The translations under genes were made by a program, and so were the position numbers. From Pseudomonas eucalypticola (GTDB lineage: Bacteria; Pseudomonadota; Gammaproteobacteria; Pseudomonadales; Pseudomonadaceae), in assembly GCF_013374995.1 (NCBI RefSeq), contig NZ_CP056030.1:823501-887500 (forward strand): 64,000 bases of DNA, in the 5' to 3' direction. Positions 36,083 through 46,523 of this stretch are shown one piece after another. Every line of letters starts with the position of its first letter. The stretch's first letter is position 1. The notes under the pieces are model-generated. The model saw only the letters and a program-made list of their open reading frames with translations. It ran no database searches and was not told the origin of the DNA.

Positions 36083-37474
36083 TTATTCGCCCGAGTCTGC
36101 CGCGGCGTTACGCTTGCGCTTGGCCCCCGTGCGCTTGCGCTTGCGCGGGCCGGTGCCGGCTTCGTCCTTGCTGCCCAGGTCGCGGATCATGTCGCGACGC
36201 TCGCTGTCGTTGGCGTCCTGGTAGTCGGTCCACCATTCGCCCAGGCCGTCAGTCTGCTCGCCGGCGCTTTCACGCAGCAGCAGGAAGTCGTAGCCGGCAC
36301 GGAAGCGCGGGTTGTCCAGCAACAGGTCGGCGCGCTTGCCGCTGCGCCGTGGCAGGCGTTCCTGCATGTCCCAGATCTCGCGGATCGGGATGGTGAAACG
36401 CTTGGGGATGGCGATACGTTGACATTGCTCGGCGATCAGTTCGTGAGCGCCTTCCTGCATGGCCGGGATCGGCGGCATGCCGCGTTCCTGCAGGCGCAGC
36501 ACGCGGGCGGGCAGGGCCGGCCACAGCAGGGCAGCGAACAGGAACGCCGGGGTCACCGGCTTGCCCTGCTTGACGCGCAGGTCGGTGTTCTTCAGCGCTT
36601 CGCTGATCAGCGTGTGGGTATAGGTGGGCGAATGCTCCAGGGCTTCGGTGCTGGCCGGGAACAGTGGGTCGAACAACTGCAGGTCCACCAGCATTTCGAA
36701 GGTGTCGGCGGCGTTGCCCGAGAGGAACAGCTTCAGGCTCTCCTCGAACAGCCGGGCCGACGGGATCTCGCGCAGCATGGGCGCCAGTTCGCGGATCGGC
36801 GCGGCAGTATGCTTCTCGATGCCGAAGTCCAGCTTGGCGGCGAACCGCACGGCCCGCAGCATGCGCACTGGGTCTTCCTGATAGCGCTGCACCGGATCGC
36901 CGATCAGGCGGATCAGGCGGTTGCGGATGTCGTGCACGCCGTTGGCGTAATCGAGGATGCGCTCGCTGACAGGGTCGTAATACAAGGCGTTGATGGTGAA
37001 ATCGCGACGCTGGGCGTCCTCTTCGAGGGTGCCGTACACGTTGTCGCGCAGGATGCGACCGCTTTCGTTGCGCGACGACTGGTTGCTGTCTTCCTCTTCC
37101 TCATCCTGGGGATGATTGGCGCGGAAGGTCGCGACCTCGATGATTTCGCGGCCGAAATGGATATGCACCAGCTTGAACCGCCGGCCGATCACCCGGGCGT
37201 TGCGAAACTCCGCACGCACTTGTTCGGGGGTGGCGCTGGTGGCGACGTCGAAGTCCTTAGGGGTGATGTTGAGCAGCATGTCACGCACGCAACCGCCCAC
37301 CAGATAGGCCTGATAGCCCGCGTTCTGCAGGCGTTCGACGATGCTCACCGCATGGCGGCTGAACTGGTTGCGCTGCAGCGAGTGTTGCCCGCTATTGAGC
37401 ACTTCGGGCGTGGTGCGCAGGTGCTGCACACGACGCACGGGGGTACGGAAAGACTGGAACAGCTTCTTCAGCAT
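36083..37474 (-). CDS. pcnB: Poly(A) polymerase I
   Basis: Adds 3' poly(A) tails to RNA and promotes decay. 463 residues from ATG 37474 (MLKKLFQSFRTPVRRV). The nucleotidyltransferase core YLVGGCVRDMLL and KDFDVATSATP with the catalytic Asp pair is followed by the RNA-binding domain and a basic tail (RKRKRTGAKRKR). In-frame upstream starts up to 37546 exist but extend beyond the family N-terminus; none of the candidates has a strong ribosome site. crcZ RNA ends 149 bp upstream. Confidence 0.95.
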   Translation of the reverse strand: MLKKLFQSFRTPVRRVQHLRTTPEVLNSGQHSLQRNQFSRHAVSIVERLQNAGYQAYLVGGCVRDMLLNITPKDFDVATSATPEQVRAEFRNARVIGRRFKLVHIHFGREIIEVATFRANHPQDEEEEDSNQSSRNESGRILRDNVYGTLEEDAQRRDFTINALYYDPVSERILDYANGVHDIRNRLIRLIGDPVQRYQEDPVRMLRAVRFAAKLDFGIEKHTAAPIRELAPMLREIPSARLFEESLKLFLSGNAADTFEMLVDLQLFDPLFPASTEALEHSPTYTHTLISEALKNTDLRVKQGKPVTPAFLFAALLWPALPARVLRLQERGMPPIPAMQEGAHELIAEQCQRIAIPKRFTIPIREIWDMQERLPRRSGKRADLLLDNPRFRAGYDFLLLRESAGEQTDGLGEWWTDYQDANDSERRDMIRDLGSKDEAGTGPRKRKRTGAKRKRNAAADSGE

Positions 37475-37620
37475 GGGATGCACTGTTTGAAGGAATGTTC
37501 GGCCATGAATGGAGAATGACCGCATGATGGGCGGGGATTCTAGCATTTAGTCGGGGGATGGTGTAGGACGCAGCGCAAGGAGGGGGACGAAACGCGAAAA
37601 ATCAGGGGGCCGGAAACCAC

Positions 37621-37641
37621 AAGGGGAGCCGAAGCTCCCCC
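37621..37641 (-). terminator. CrcZ terminator hairpin
   Basis: GGGGAGC (37623-37629 on the plus strand) pairs with GCTCCCC (37634-37640) around a CGAA/TTCG tetraloop. On the minus strand the stem is followed by TTGTGGTTT, a modest T-rich tail at the expected 3' end of crcZ. Confidence 0.75.
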
Positions 37642-37974
37642 AGAATGTAGTTGCATGCTCTTCTTGTTTTTTGTTCGGGCTTCTTGTTTTTGTTAACGCC
37701 CTGCCCAGAAGGTCTTTGCCTGTGGGCTGCTCCCTAACCGGGAGTCAAGAGCAAACGGATTGCTTTGGTCGCTGTGTTGTAGTCATCCAGTGCGGGCTCT
37801 GCTTTTTAGTGCAGTTTTTGTTGTTCTCTGCCTGGCTGTGGGGCGAACCCCGCGTTACAACGCCTCTCCAAAAGAATCAGTTAGCTGCGCCTCCGCCGTG
37901 TTGTTCTTGTTATGCGTGAGCCGTTTCATCTTGTTTTTATTCTAGTGTGTCATTTGCTTATTGTTGTTCTTGTA
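37621..37974 (-). ncRNA. crcZ: Small RNA CrcZ (Hfq/Crc titrating RNA)
   Basis: About 350-nt RNA in the cbrB-pcnB gap, the known crcZ position in pseudomonads. On the minus strand six A-rich CA motifs of the AACAACAA/AACAAGAA type appear (plus-strand complements at 37663-37675, 37683-37694, 37814-37826, 37900-37911, 37930-37938, 37960-37973). These motifs bind Hfq/Crc and relieve carbon catabolite repression. The 5' end is set by the sigma-54 box and the 3' end by the hairpin. No conserved protein is encoded on either strand. Exact ends are predicted. Confidence 0.9.
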
Positions 37975-37985
37975 CCAAATACATA

Positions 37986-38002
37986 GCAGGTGCCGTGCCA
38001 AC
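37986..38002 (-). promoter_or_regulatory. Sigma-54 promoter of crcZ
   Basis: The minus strand reads TTGGCACGGCACCTGC with GG and GC exactly 10 nt apart (GG at 37999-37998, GC at 37987-37986). Predicted +1 is near 37974. Confidence 0.9.
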
Positions 38003-38098
38003 TTTTTGAAACCCCTGTAAAACAAGGGCTTGCGCTGATTTAGGGCGCTTAGCCACTACCTGATGAAGCCATCATTCGTTACCTTGCGACTCGGCGTT

Positions 38099-38170
38099 TG
38101 TTACGCCTCGCGGGTGGGGGTAACAGTTTGTCACGCGCCCCGTCTGTTACCCCGTGACAGTGGCGTAACA
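38099..38170. promoter_or_regulatory. Two CbrB binding sites upstream of crcZ
   Basis: TGTTAC-N15-GTAACA (38099-38125) and TGTTAC-N14-GTAACA (38145-38170) match the CbrB inverted-repeat consensus as I recall it. They lie 100-170 bp upstream of the crcZ -24 box and immediately after the cbrB stop. Confidence 0.85.
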
Positions 38171-38181
38171 GCTGAAACGTA

Positions 38182-39621
38182 TCAGCTTTCGCTGGTGGCC
38201 CCCGACTTGCGGCGCGGTATACCCAGGCGCTGGCGTCGTTCCCACAAACACTTGCGGCTGACGCCCAACTTGCGCGCCAGTTCGGTTTCCGTCATGTGGT
38301 CCTGATGTTCGAGCACGAAGTGCTGGAAGTAGTCTTCCAGCGACAGGTCTTCGGTGGGCTCGTGGCTGGTGCCATTGGCATTGCCGGCCGCGTTGGACGC
38401 CAGTGGGTCGAACACGTCGTCGTCCAGATCTTCCAGCTCGATGTCGATGCCCAGCAGTTCGGCGGAAATTTCCGGGCTCTCGCTGAGGATCACCGAGCGC
38501 TCCACGGCGTTTTCCAGTTCCCGTACGTTCCCGGGCCACGAATAGTGGCGAATGGCTTGTTCCGCTTCGGCGGAGAAACGCAGGTCGTTACGGCCAATGC
38601 GGGCGCTCTGGCGGGCGAGGAAGGCGTTGGCAATCTCGTTGACGTCGGCACCACGCTCGCGCAGGGCCGGCAGTTTCAGGGCGATCACATGCAAACGGTA
38701 GTAAAGGTCTTCCCGGAACTGGCCCACCTTGGCCAGGCTCTTGAGGTCCCGGTGGGTGGCGGCGATCAGGCGCACATCGACTTTTTGCGACTGCACCGAG
38801 CCTACCCGGCGGATCTCGCCTTCCTGTAGCACGCGCAACAGGCGCGCCTGGGCTTCCAGGGGCAGTTCGCCGATTTCGTCGAGGAACAGCGTGCCGCCGT
38901 CCGCCGCTTCCACCAGGCCAGCACGACCCGCGCTGGCGCCGGTGAACGCACCTTTCTCGTGGCCAAACAGCTCGGACTCGATCAGGGTTTCCGGAATGGC
39001 CGCGCAGTTGACCGAGATCATCGGCGCCTTGGCCCGGCGTGACAGATTGTGCAGGGCGCGGGCCACCAGCTCTTTACCGGTACCGGACTCGCCCTGGATC
39101 AGCACGTTGGAGTCGGTAGGCGCCACCTTGCGGATCTTGCTGTACATGTCCTGCATGGGCGGGCACGAGCCGATGATGCCGATTTCGCCATTGGCGTTCT
39201 CGGCACCGGCGGCCGCCTTGGTGCTGCCATTGGCACGTTCCGCGGGCGCCGGGGCGGTCGCGGGCGCACTTTGGCGGTCGCGCAGGATGCGCGCCACGGC
39301 CTGCAGCATTTCATCGTGGTCGAACGGTTTGGCGATGTAGTCCACCGCGCCCATTTTCATGGAGTCCACGGCCGAGCGCAGGCTGGCGTAGCTGGTCATG
39401 ATCAGCACCGGCTTGCCCTGGCCCAGCTTGATCAGCTCGGTTCCCGGGGCGCCAGGCAGGCGCAGGTCACTGACGATCAGGTCGAAGGTGGGAATTGAGA
39501 AGCGTTCCTGTGCTTCTTGCACGGAGCCGGCTTCGCTGACCTGGTACTGATTCCGTTCAAGCAGGCGGCGCAGGGCAGAACGAATAATGGTTTCGTCTTC
39601 GACGATCAGAATGTGCGGCAT
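38182..39621 (-). CDS. cbrB: Sigma-54-dependent response regulator CbrB
   Basis: NtrC-family activator of the CbrAB system that controls carbon/nitrogen balance, activating crcZ. 479 residues: receiver domain with Asp52 (VSDLRLPG), AAA+ domain with Walker A GESGTGKE, sigma-54 contact loop GAFTGA and [11 protein letters not shown], and a Fis-type HTH at the C-terminus ([20 protein letters not shown]). It is 22-23 bp downstream of cbrA in the same direction. Confidence 0.97.
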   Translation of the reverse strand: MPHILIVEDETIIRSALRRLLERNQYQVSEAGSVQEAQERFSIPTFDLIVSDLRLPGAPGTELIKLGQGKPVLIMTSYASLRSAVDSMKMGAVDYIAKPFDHDEMLQAVARILRDRQSAPATAPAPAERANGSTKAAAGAENANGEIGIIGSCPPMQDMYSKIRKVAPTDSNVLIQGESGTGKELVARALHNLSRRAKAPMISVNCAAIPETLIESELFGHEKGAFTGASAGRAGLVEAADGGTLFLDEIGELPLEAQARLLRVLQEGEIRRVGSVQSQKVDVRLIAATHRDLKSLAKVGQFREDLYYRLHVIALKLPALRERGADVNEIANAFLARQSARIGRNDLRFSAEAEQAIRHYSWPGNVRELENAVERSVILSESPEISAELLGIDIELEDLDDDVFDPLASNAAGNANGTSHEPTEDLSLEDYFQHFVLEHQDHMTETELARKLGVSRKCLWERRQRLGIPRRKSGATSES

Positions 39622-39643
39622 TGATTCAATTCTCTCGACGGTC

Positions 39644-42592
39644 TCAGTTCACGGCGGACGTCGCTTCGACATGTCGCGGCAAGGTCACCCGAATACGGGT
39701 ACCGCGCTGGCTTTGAGTATCAGCCGGGCTGTCGATGGTGATCTGTCCATAATGCTCTTCAACGATGGAATAGACCAGAGCAAGCCCCAGTCCGGTTCCC
39801 TCGCCCGGATCCTTGGTGGTGAAGAAGGGTTCAAACAGGCGGTCCATGATGTTCTTGGGAATGCCGCTGCCTTCGTCCTCGACGATCAGGTCCACGGTGT
39901 GTTCGCTGGCTTCGCTCTTGACCCGCACGGCGCTGCCGGCGCTGGAGGCGTCGCGGGCGTTGGACAGCAGGTTGATCAGCACCTGGGCCAGGCGCTGCGG
40001 GTCGCCTTCCACCCAGTGATCGGGGTCGCACAGGTTGTAGAACTGCACTTCGAAATTGCGCCGGTTCAGGGCCAGCAGGCCGATGGCATCCTGGGCTACC
40101 TCCGACAGGTTCACCGGTTCATCGCTGTGCTGGTGGCTGCCGGCGTGGGCGAAGCTCATCAGCGACTGCACGATGCGTGAAACACGCTTGGTCTGTTCGA
40201 GGATCTGGCTGCTGAGCTCGGTGATTTCACCGTCTTCCTCACGCTCTTCGCGCAGGTTCTGCGCCAGGCAGGCGATGCCGGTGATCGGGTTGCCGATTTC
40301 GTGGGCCACGCCGGCCGCCAGGCGGCCGATGCTGGCCAGGCGTTCGGAGTGCACCAGCTTGTCTTCCAGCATCTGCGTGTCGGTGAGGTCTTCGACCAGC
40401 AGCACCAGGCCGCTGTTGCCGGGGGCCAGGGGCTCGTCGATGGCCGCCTTGTGCAGGTTCAGCCAGCGGGTCTGGCCGTCCAGGCCCAGGCGCTGTTTGT
40501 GCAGGTGTTCATCGGGAACGTTGATGAAGCCTTGCAGCAAACCGCGCCACGGCTCGCCAATGGTCATCAGGCGCGAGCCCACGACGCGCTGGGCAGCGAT
40601 GCCGGTCAGTTCTTCCATGGCCTTGTTCCACATCAGGATCTCCTGGTCCTTGGCCAGGGAACAGACGCCCATGGGCAGCTCTTGCAGGGTCTGGCGGTGG
40701 TAGCGGCGCAGGGCGTCCAGTTCGGCGGCCAGGCCCGTAAGGCGTGAGTGGTAGTCTTCCAGGCGGCTTTCGATGAAGTGGATGTCTTCGGTCACATAGT
40801 TTTCATTGCCGGACTTGTACGGCAGGAAGGTCTCGACCATGTCCTGGGCCACGCTGGGGCCCATCAACCCCGAGAGGTTGGCTTCGATACGGTCGCGCAG
40901 GCGGCGCAGGGCGTAGGGGCGACGCTCATCGAACGGCAGGTACAGGTCGCGCAGCGCCTGTTCCACTTCCTTTTGCGCGGCCTTTGCGCCCAGGGGCTTG
41001 GCCAGTTGGGTGGCGAATTCCTGGGGGGAGGCGGCATGCAATTCACGACGCTGGGGGCGGCGTACATTGTCCACGGCACAGGCTTCAGCCGCGCTGGCCT
41101 CCTCGGCGCTGGGGTTGCTGAACAGTGAAATCAGCGTGAACATCAGGACGTTGGCCGCCAGCGAGGCGATGGCCGCCATGTGCCAGCTGGTGTCGTCCAG
41201 CACGTAGATCATGTTCAGCAGCGGGATGTAGAACCCCTGCAGGTTGCCGATCAGCGGCAACAGCATGGTCACCATCCACACCAGGATGCCGGCCAGCAGC
41301 CCGGCGATGAAGCCCCGGCGGTTGGCGGTCGGCCAGTACAGCACCGACAGCACCCCTGGCAGGAATTGCAGGGTGGCGACGAAGGCGACGATGCCCAGGT
41401 TGGCCAGGTCCTGGGCGGTGCCCAGCAGCAGGTAGAAGGCGTAGCCGGCCATGATGATGGCCACGATCAGCCCACGCCGCGTCCACTTCAGCCAGCGGTA
41501 GATGTTGCCTTCGGCCGGTGGCTGGTACAGGGGCAGCACCAGGTGGTTGAGCGCCATGCCCGACAGCGCCAGGGTGGTGACGATGATCAGCCCGCTGGAG
41601 GCTGACAGCCCACCCACATAGGCCAGTAGCGCCAAGGCCTTGCTGTTGGCGGCGATGCCCACGCCCAGGGTGAAGTATTCCGGGCTGGTGGTGGCGCCCA
41701 GGCGCAGGCCGGCCCACAGAATGAGCGGCACCGCCAGGCTCATCAGCAGCAGGAACAACGGCAGGCCCCAGCTGGCGCTGACCAGCGAGCGCGGGTTGAG
41801 GTTTTCGGTGAAGGCCATGTGGTACATGTGCGGCATCACGATGGCCGAGGCGAAGAACACCAGCAGCAGGGTACGCCAGGGGCCTTCCTGCAGCGGGGTG
41901 TGCAAGGCGGCGAGGGCGGTCTGGTTCTGCAGCAGCCAGAGTTCCAGTTCGTGGGGGCCGTTGAACACGCCGTACAGGGCGTACAGGCCAATGCCGCCCA
42001 CGGCCACCAGCTTGATGATCGACTCGAAGGCGATGGCGAACACCAGGCCTTCATGTTTTTCGCGGGTGGCGATGTGGCGCGAACCGAAGAAAATGGTGAA
42101 CAGTGTGATCAGGGCGCAGAAGGCCAGGGCTACGCGGTTCTGTACCGGGTCGCGGGTGAGGATGCTGATGGAGTCGGCCACGGCCTGAATCTGCAGGGCC
42201 AGCAGGGGCAGCACGCCGATGAGCATGAACACGGTGGTCAGCGCGCCGGCCCAGGTGCTGCGAAAGCGGAAGGCGAACAGGTCAGCCAGGGACGACAACT
42301 GATAGGTGCGGGTGATCTTCAGTATGGGGTACAGCAGCACCGGCGCCAGCAGAAAGGCGCCGGACACCCCCAGGTAACACGCCAGGAAACCGTAGCCGTA
42401 CTGGTAAGCCAGGCCCACCGTACCGTAGAACGCCCAGGCGCTGGCGTACACGCCCAGCGACAGGGTGTAGGTGAGGGGGTGGCGAATGATTGCGCGCGGG
42501 ATCATTCCACGTTCGCTGACCCAGGCCACGCCGAACAGCACCAGCAGGTAGCAGGCGCTGATCAGGATCATCTGGGTGAGGCTAAAGCTCAT
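39644..42592 (-). CDS. cbrA: Sensor histidine kinase CbrA with transporter-like domain
   Basis: About 982 residues. The N-terminal half is a sodium/solute-symporter-like membrane domain (about 12-13 helices, e.g. [19 protein letters not shown]), followed by a linker, a PAS-like region, a HisKA domain with the phospho-acceptor His in [15 protein letters not shown] and a HATPase domain ([38 protein letters not shown]). It phosphorylates CbrB. The start is taken as ATG 42592 (MSFSLTQ); ATG 42598 is an alternative. Both lie inside the end of cbrX, implying translational coupling. Confidence 0.95.
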   Translation of the reverse strand: MSFSLTQMILISACYLLVLFGVAWVSERGMIPRAIIRHPLTYTLSLGVYASAWAFYGTVGLAYQYGYGFLACYLGVSGAFLLAPVLLYPILKITRTYQLSSLADLFAFRFRSTWAGALTTVFMLIGVLPLLALQIQAVADSISILTRDPVQNRVALAFCALITLFTIFFGSRHIATREKHEGLVFAIAFESIIKLVAVGGIGLYALYGVFNGPHELELWLLQNQTALAALHTPLQEGPWRTLLLVFFASAIVMPHMYHMAFTENLNPRSLVSASWGLPLFLLLMSLAVPLILWAGLRLGATTSPEYFTLGVGIAANSKALALLAYVGGLSASSGLIIVTTLALSGMALNHLVLPLYQPPAEGNIYRWLKWTRRGLIVAIIMAGYAFYLLLGTAQDLANLGIVAFVATLQFLPGVLSVLYWPTANRRGFIAGLLAGILVWMVTMLLPLIGNLQGFYIPLLNMIYVLDDTSWHMAAIASLAANVLMFTLISLFSNPSAEEASAAEACAVDNVRRPQRRELHAASPQEFATQLAKPLGAKAAQKEVEQALRDLYLPFDERRPYALRRLRDRIEANLSGLMGPSVAQDMVETFLPYKSGNENYVTEDIHFIESRLEDYHSRLTGLAAELDALRRYHRQTLQELPMGVCSLAKDQEILMWNKAMEELTGIAAQRVVGSRLMTIGEPWRGLLQGFINVPDEHLHKQRLGLDGQTRWLNLHKAAIDEPLAPGNSGLVLLVEDLTDTQMLEDKLVHSERLASIGRLAAGVAHEIGNPITGIACLAQNLREEREEDGEITELSSQILEQTKRVSRIVQSLMSFAHAGSHQHSDEPVNLSEVAQDAIGLLALNRRNFEVQFYNLCDPDHWVEGDPQRLAQVLINLLSNARDASSAGSAVRVKSEASEHTVDLIVEDEGSGIPKNIMDRLFEPFFTTKDPGEGTGLGLALVYSIVEEHYGQITIDSPADTQSQRGTRIRVTLPRHVEATSAVN

Positions 42593-42758
42593 CGGCATCA
42601 CGTTGGCTCTGGAGAATGAAAGTCACCACGATCAGGATCAGCCACAGCAGATAAGGCCGATACCAGGCGCCGGTCGGTTCTATCCACCAGTCCATGATCG
42701 CGGGGGAGAACAGGTAGATACCGACTACCAGCAGTAGGACCAAACGGTAGATATACAT
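42582..42758 (-). CDS. cbrX: Small membrane protein CbrX
   Basis: 58 residues, starting MYIYRLVLLLVVGIYLF with a second helix PYLLWLILIVVTFIL and a short polar tail (SQRDADEL). GGAGG stands 7 nt before the ATG (minus strand). Its last codons overlap the cbrA start, and I recall a small protein of this position and size described as cbrX in P. putida, coupled to cbrA. It may act on or be co-inserted with CbrA; its mechanism is not evident from sequence. Confidence 0.88.
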   Translation of the reverse strand: MYIYRLVLLLVVGIYLFSPAIMDWWIEPTGAWYRPYLLWLILIVVTFILQSQRDADEL

Positions 42759-42934
42759 GCCGGCCTCCTCAGTGGATGAACGTCAAACCCCAGGGTGCTC
42801 GACTTATTATTGTACGCATGGGCAAAAACGGTGCGGCGATGGTAACGCAAGCGCCGCGTAGTGCAACTGGAAGTTCGCTACATAGCCCGCAGCAGCGGAC
42901 CAGGCCGCGTCGGCCCCAGACGCGCCGTCCAGGT

Positions 42935-43825
42935 TCAAGGCTGCAGTTGCGCCTCGGCCAACGTGAGAACGCGGGGAATCAGGCTGGCATCCCAATGGGT
43001 GATGCCCCAGCCCAGTATTTCATTCGCAGTAGCGTCATGCAGCTCGGCAGGGGCCGGTTGCCCCAGGGCACGCAAGGCGCGCAACAGCAACGGCCCGGCT
43101 TCGTCGGCCTGCAAGGGTGGCGAACGGTAGCTCTTGCCCAATTTGTTGCCATCGGGCTGGATGATCAGCGGCACGTGCAGGTACCTGGGCTGGGGCAAGC
43201 CCAGCAGCTCTTGCAGGTATAACTGGCGGGGCGTGGAGTCCAGCAGGTCGGCGCCGCGCACGATGTGCGTCACCCCCTGCCAGGCATCGTCCAAGACCAC
43301 AGCCAACTGGTACGCATAGAGGCCGTCGCGGCGGCGAATCACGAAATCACCGGAATCGCGCCCCAGATGCTGCGCGAAACGCCCCTGCACGCGGTCCTCG
43401 AAGGCGTAGTTCAATTCCGGTACGCGGATGCGAATGGCCGCGTCGTGCTGGCCATGCCCGGCGTTGCGGCACAGGCCGGGATAGATGCCCTGGTAGGGCT
43501 CCAGCTGCTTGCGCGAGCAGGTACAGGCATAGGCCAGCCCTTGCTGGAACAACCGGTCGATCAGCTGGCCATAAGCGTCATGGCGCTGGCTTTGATAGGC
43601 CACTTCACCGTCCCACTCAAAGCCGTAGTTTTCCAAAGCCGTCAGGATGGCCGCCTGGGCACCGGGCATTTCCCGCGGTGGGTCCAGGTCTTCCATGCGC
43701 AGCAACCAGCGGCCGCCAACAGCGCGGGCGTCCAGGTAGGAGGCGAGGGCGGCGACCAGCGAGCCGAAATGCAGGAAACCACTGGGGGTTGGCGCGAAGC
43801 GGCCAATGTAGGCAGGCGTGTTCAT
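42935..43825 (-). CDS. gluQ: Glutamyl-Q tRNA(Asp) synthetase
   Basis: Truncated GluRS paralogue that glutamylates queuosine at position 34 of tRNA-Asp. 296 residues: class I synthetase motif FAPTPSGFLHFGSL, Zn ligands in ACTCSRKQLEPY and a KLGKS version of KMSKS; the anticodon-binding domain is absent, as is normal for this family. It is downstream of dksA, a widespread arrangement. Confidence 0.96.
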   Translation of the reverse strand: MNTPAYIGRFAPTPSGFLHFGSLVAALASYLDARAVGGRWLLRMEDLDPPREMPGAQAAILTALENYGFEWDGEVAYQSQRHDAYGQLIDRLFQQGLAYACTCSRKQLEPYQGIYPGLCRNAGHGQHDAAIRIRVPELNYAFEDRVQGRFAQHLGRDSGDFVIRRRDGLYAYQLAVVLDDAWQGVTHIVRGADLLDSTPRQLYLQELLGLPQPRYLHVPLIIQPDGNKLGKSYRSPPLQADEAGPLLLRALRALGQPAPAELHDATANEILGWGITHWDASLIPRVLTLAEAQLQP

Positions 43826-43867
43826 GGGAACAGGTTACTGGATAAATTGGCGAAGGGGGGCAGGGGC

Positions 43868-43892
43868 CCCGGGGCGCGATGCGCGCCCCGGG
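43868..43892. terminator. GC-rich palindrome between dksA and gluQ
   Basis: CCCGGGGCGCG (43868-43878) and CGCGCCCCGGG (43882-43892) form a perfect 11-bp stem around ATG, 10 bp past the dksA stop (minus strand). No T-run follows. It may attenuate dksA read-through into gluQ. Confidence 0.6.
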
Positions 43893-43901
43893 TGCGACAG
43901 G

Positions 43902-44348
43902 TCATTTGCCGACCTGTTTTTCCTTGATCTCAGCGAGGGTCTTGCAGTCGACGCACAGGTCGGCGGTAGGGCGAGCTTCGAGGCGTTTGACACCGATCTC
44001 GACACCACACGACTCGCACCAGCCGTATTCTTCGTCGGTGATCAGTTGCAGGGTCTTGTCGATTTTCTTGATCAGCTTGCGTTCACGATCACGGGCACGC
44101 AGTTCCAGGGCGAATTCTTCTTCCTGGCTGGCACGGTCAGCGGGGTCGGGAAAGTTGGCTGCCTCATCCTTCATGTGGTCAACGGTCTTGTCGACGCCGA
44201 CCATGAGGTCTTGTTTCCATTTCTGCAGAATCTTGGTGAAGTGTGCGCGCATGGGTTTACCCATGTACTCCTCGCCGGGAGCCGCAACATAAGGCTCGAA
44301 GCCACTTTCCAGTGTTTGGGTAGATGCTTGCTTTTCATTGGTGGACAT
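43902..44348 (-). CDS. dksA: RNA polymerase-binding transcription factor DksA
   Basis: ppGpp cofactor that enters the polymerase secondary channel in the stringent response. 148 residues from ATG 44348 (MSTNEKQASTQTLESGF); the open frame to 44426 is not conserved. Coiled coil with the acidic tip (DPADRASQEEEFALE) and a four-Cys zinc finger (WCESCGVEIG ... LCVDC). This is the zinc-type DksA rather than the Cys-poor paralogue. Confidence 0.97.
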   Translation of the reverse strand: MSTNEKQASTQTLESGFEPYVAAPGEEYMGKPMRAHFTKILQKWKQDLMVGVDKTVDHMKDEAANFPDPADRASQEEEFALELRARDRERKLIKKIDKTLQLITDEEYGWCESCGVEIGVKRLEARPTADLCVDCKTLAEIKEKQVGK

Positions 44349-44580
44349 TGGTTGACCGCCTCTCGCTCTTCTAATCCATTGCGCAGGATGCTCCATCTCC
44401 GACACCCGCCGGCCCTGCGACTGCAAGCCGGCGAACTTAGCAGATCAATCCAGGCGGCGCCACTCCCGGTTGTCGAGCCTGTCGAAGATGGCGTCAAAGC
44501 ATATGGACCCGCCGTTTCGCGACACGTTCGGCTGCCACGTCCGGTAGAATCGTTATTTTACACCCTTTTAAGGAAGGTCA

Positions 44581-45753
44581 ATGGCCCAGCCCTACAGTGC
44601 GCGCAGCCGCGCCATCGAACCCTTTCACGTCATGGCGCTGCTGGCGCGGGCCAATGAGCTGCAGGCGGCGGGCCATGACGTGATCCACCTGGAGATCGGC
44701 GAACCGGATTTCACCACCGCCGAGCCCATCGTCCGCGCGGGCCAGGCGGCCTTGGCCAACGGCCATACCCGCTACACCGCCGCCCGCGGCCTGCCAGCGT
44801 TGCGCGAAGCCATCGCCGGTTTTTATGACCAGCGCTACGGGGTGAACATCGACCCACAGCGTATTCTCATCACCCCGGGCGGTTCCGGCGCGCTGCTGCT
44901 GGCCAGTAGCCTGTTGGTGGACCCTGGCAAGCATTGGCTCCTGGCAGACCCGGGCTACCCGTGCAATCGGCATTTCCTGCGGCTGGTGGAAGGTGCTGCG
45001 CAACTGGTACCGGTAGGCCCCGAGGTGCGTTACCAATTGACTGCCGACCTGGTGGCCCGGCACTGGGACCACGACAGCGTTGGCGCCTTGGTAGCGTCGC
45101 CCGCCAACCCAACCGGCACACTGCTCAGCCGCGACGAGCTGGCCAGCCTGTCCCGGGCCCTCAAGGCGCGCAATGGCCACCTGGTGGTGGACGAGATCTA
45201 CCACGGCCTGACCTATGGCGTGGAGGCGGCGAGCGTGCTGGAAGTGGACGATCAGGCGTTCGTGCTGAATAGTTTTTCAAAATATTTCGGCATGACCGGT
45301 TGGCGCCTGGGGTGGTTGGTGGCGCCGCCCGAGGCAGTCCCTGAACTGGAAAAGCTGGCCCAGAACCTCTACATCAGCGCGCCCAGCATGGCCCAGCATG
45401 CCGCCCTGGCCTGTTTCCAGCCCGACACCCTGACGATTCTGGAAGAGCGCCGCGCCGAGTTCGGTCGCCGCCGCGATTTTCTGCTGCCAGCCCTGCGCGA
45501 GCTGGGCTTTGGCATTGCCGTGGAGCCCGAGGGTGCTTTCTACCTGTACGCCGATATCAGCCGTTTCGGTGGCGATGCTTTCGCGTTCTGCCAGCACTTC
45601 CTGGAAACCGAGCACCTGGCCTTCACCCCCGGCCTGGATTTCGGCCGTCACCAGGCGAGCCACCATGTGCGCTTTGCGTACACCCAGAGCTTGCCACGCT
45701 TGCAGCAAGCGGTAGAGCGCATCGCCCGCGGGCTGCGGAGTTGGCAAGGCTGA
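44581..45753 (+). CDS. PLP-dependent class I/II aminotransferase
   Basis: 390 residues, fold type I. The PLP-binding Lys is Lys234 in [16 protein letters not shown]; the [15 protein letters not shown] motif and the C-terminal Arg region ([10 protein letters not shown]) of aspartate-type transaminases are present. The substrate cannot be assigned from sequence alone. It is divergent from dksA and overlaps the sfsA start by one base, so they form a unit. AAGGAAGGTCA precedes the ATG. Confidence 0.92.
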   Translation: MAQPYSARSRAIEPFHVMALLARANELQAAGHDVIHLEIGEPDFTTAEPIVRAGQAALANGHTRYTAARGLPALREAIAGFYDQRYGVNIDPQRILITPGGSGALLLASSLLVDPGKHWLLADPGYPCNRHFLRLVEGAAQLVPVGPEVRYQLTADLVARHWDHDSVGALVASPANPTGTLLSRDELASLSRALKARNGHLVVDEIYHGLTYGVEAASVLEVDDQAFVLNSFSKYFGMTGWRLGWLVAPPEAVPELEKLAQNLYISAPSMAQHAALACFQPDTLTILEERRAEFGRRRDFLLPALRELGFGIAVEPEGAFYLYADISRFGGDAFAFCQHFLETEHLAFTPGLDFGRHQASHHVRFAYTQSLPRLQQAVERIARGLRSWQG

Positions 45754-46460
45754 TGGAATTCAATCCCCCATTGGAAGAAGGCCGTCTGCTGCGTCGCTAC
45801 AAGCGTTTTCTTGCCGACATCCGCACCCTGGACGGCGAGGAGCTGACGATTCACTGCCCCAACACGGGCTCTATGTTCAACTGCATGGTCGAAGGTGGGC
45901 AGGTGTGGTTCAGCCGCTCCAACGACCCCAAACGCAAGCTGCCCGGCACGTGGGAGATCAGCGAAACGCCCCAGGGGCGGCTGGCATGTGTCAATACCGG
46001 GCGGGCCAACCGGTTGGTGGAAGAGGCGTTGAACGCCGGTGTCATCAGCGAATTGGCCGGGTTTACTTCGCTCAGGCGTGAGGTGGCCTACGGCGACGAA
46101 GGCAGTCGGGTGGACTTCTGCCTGCAGTTCCCCAGCGGCCCGGCGTATGTCGAAGTCAAAAGCGTGACCCTGGGTTTTGATGGCCATGGGGTAGCGGCGT
46201 TTCCCGATGCCGTGACCCAGCGCGGCGCCAAGCACCTACGGGAATTGGCGACCCTGGCGCGCAAGGGCGTGCGGGCCGTGCAGTTGTATTGTGTGAACTT
46301 GACCGGGGTCGAGGCGGTAAGGCCTGCCCACGAGATCGACAGCGCCTACGCAGAAGCGCTGAAGGTGGCGGCGCAGGCGGGCGTCGAGGTGATTGCCTAC
46401 GGGGTGCACCTGGATAGCCGGCAGGTCTACATCGACCAGCCATTGCCCGTCATCCTGTAA
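45753..46460 (+). CDS. sfsA: Sugar fermentation stimulation protein homologue SfsA
   Basis: 235 residues from ATG 45753 ([20 protein letters not shown]). SfsA proteins have an OB-like N-terminal part and a nuclease-like C-terminal core, seen here as [22 protein letters not shown] with the D-ExK arrangement. The E. coli protein affects maltose genes, but the biochemical role is unsettled. It is translationally linked to the preceding aminotransferase. Confidence 0.93.
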   Translation: MEFNPPLEEGRLLRRYKRFLADIRTLDGEELTIHCPNTGSMFNCMVEGGQVWFSRSNDPKRKLPGTWEISETPQGRLACVNTGRANRLVEEALNAGVISELAGFTSLRREVAYGDEGSRVDFCLQFPSGPAYVEVKSVTLGFDGHGVAAFPDAVTQRGAKHLRELATLARKGVRAVQLYCVNLTGVEAVRPAHEIDSAYAEALKVAAQAGVEVIAYGVHLDSRQVYIDQPLPVIL

Positions 46461-46523
46461 CGCGCTGGCCACCAGGGCCGCGCGGTGGCTGATGCACCGC
46501 GTGGCCCCCGCCGCTACACGCTG

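Noticed and set aside
37671..37945. Open frames on the plus strand in the crcZ region
   Set aside because: Phe/Leu/Val-rich translation comes from the T-rich complement of the CrcZ CA motifs; no ribosome site.
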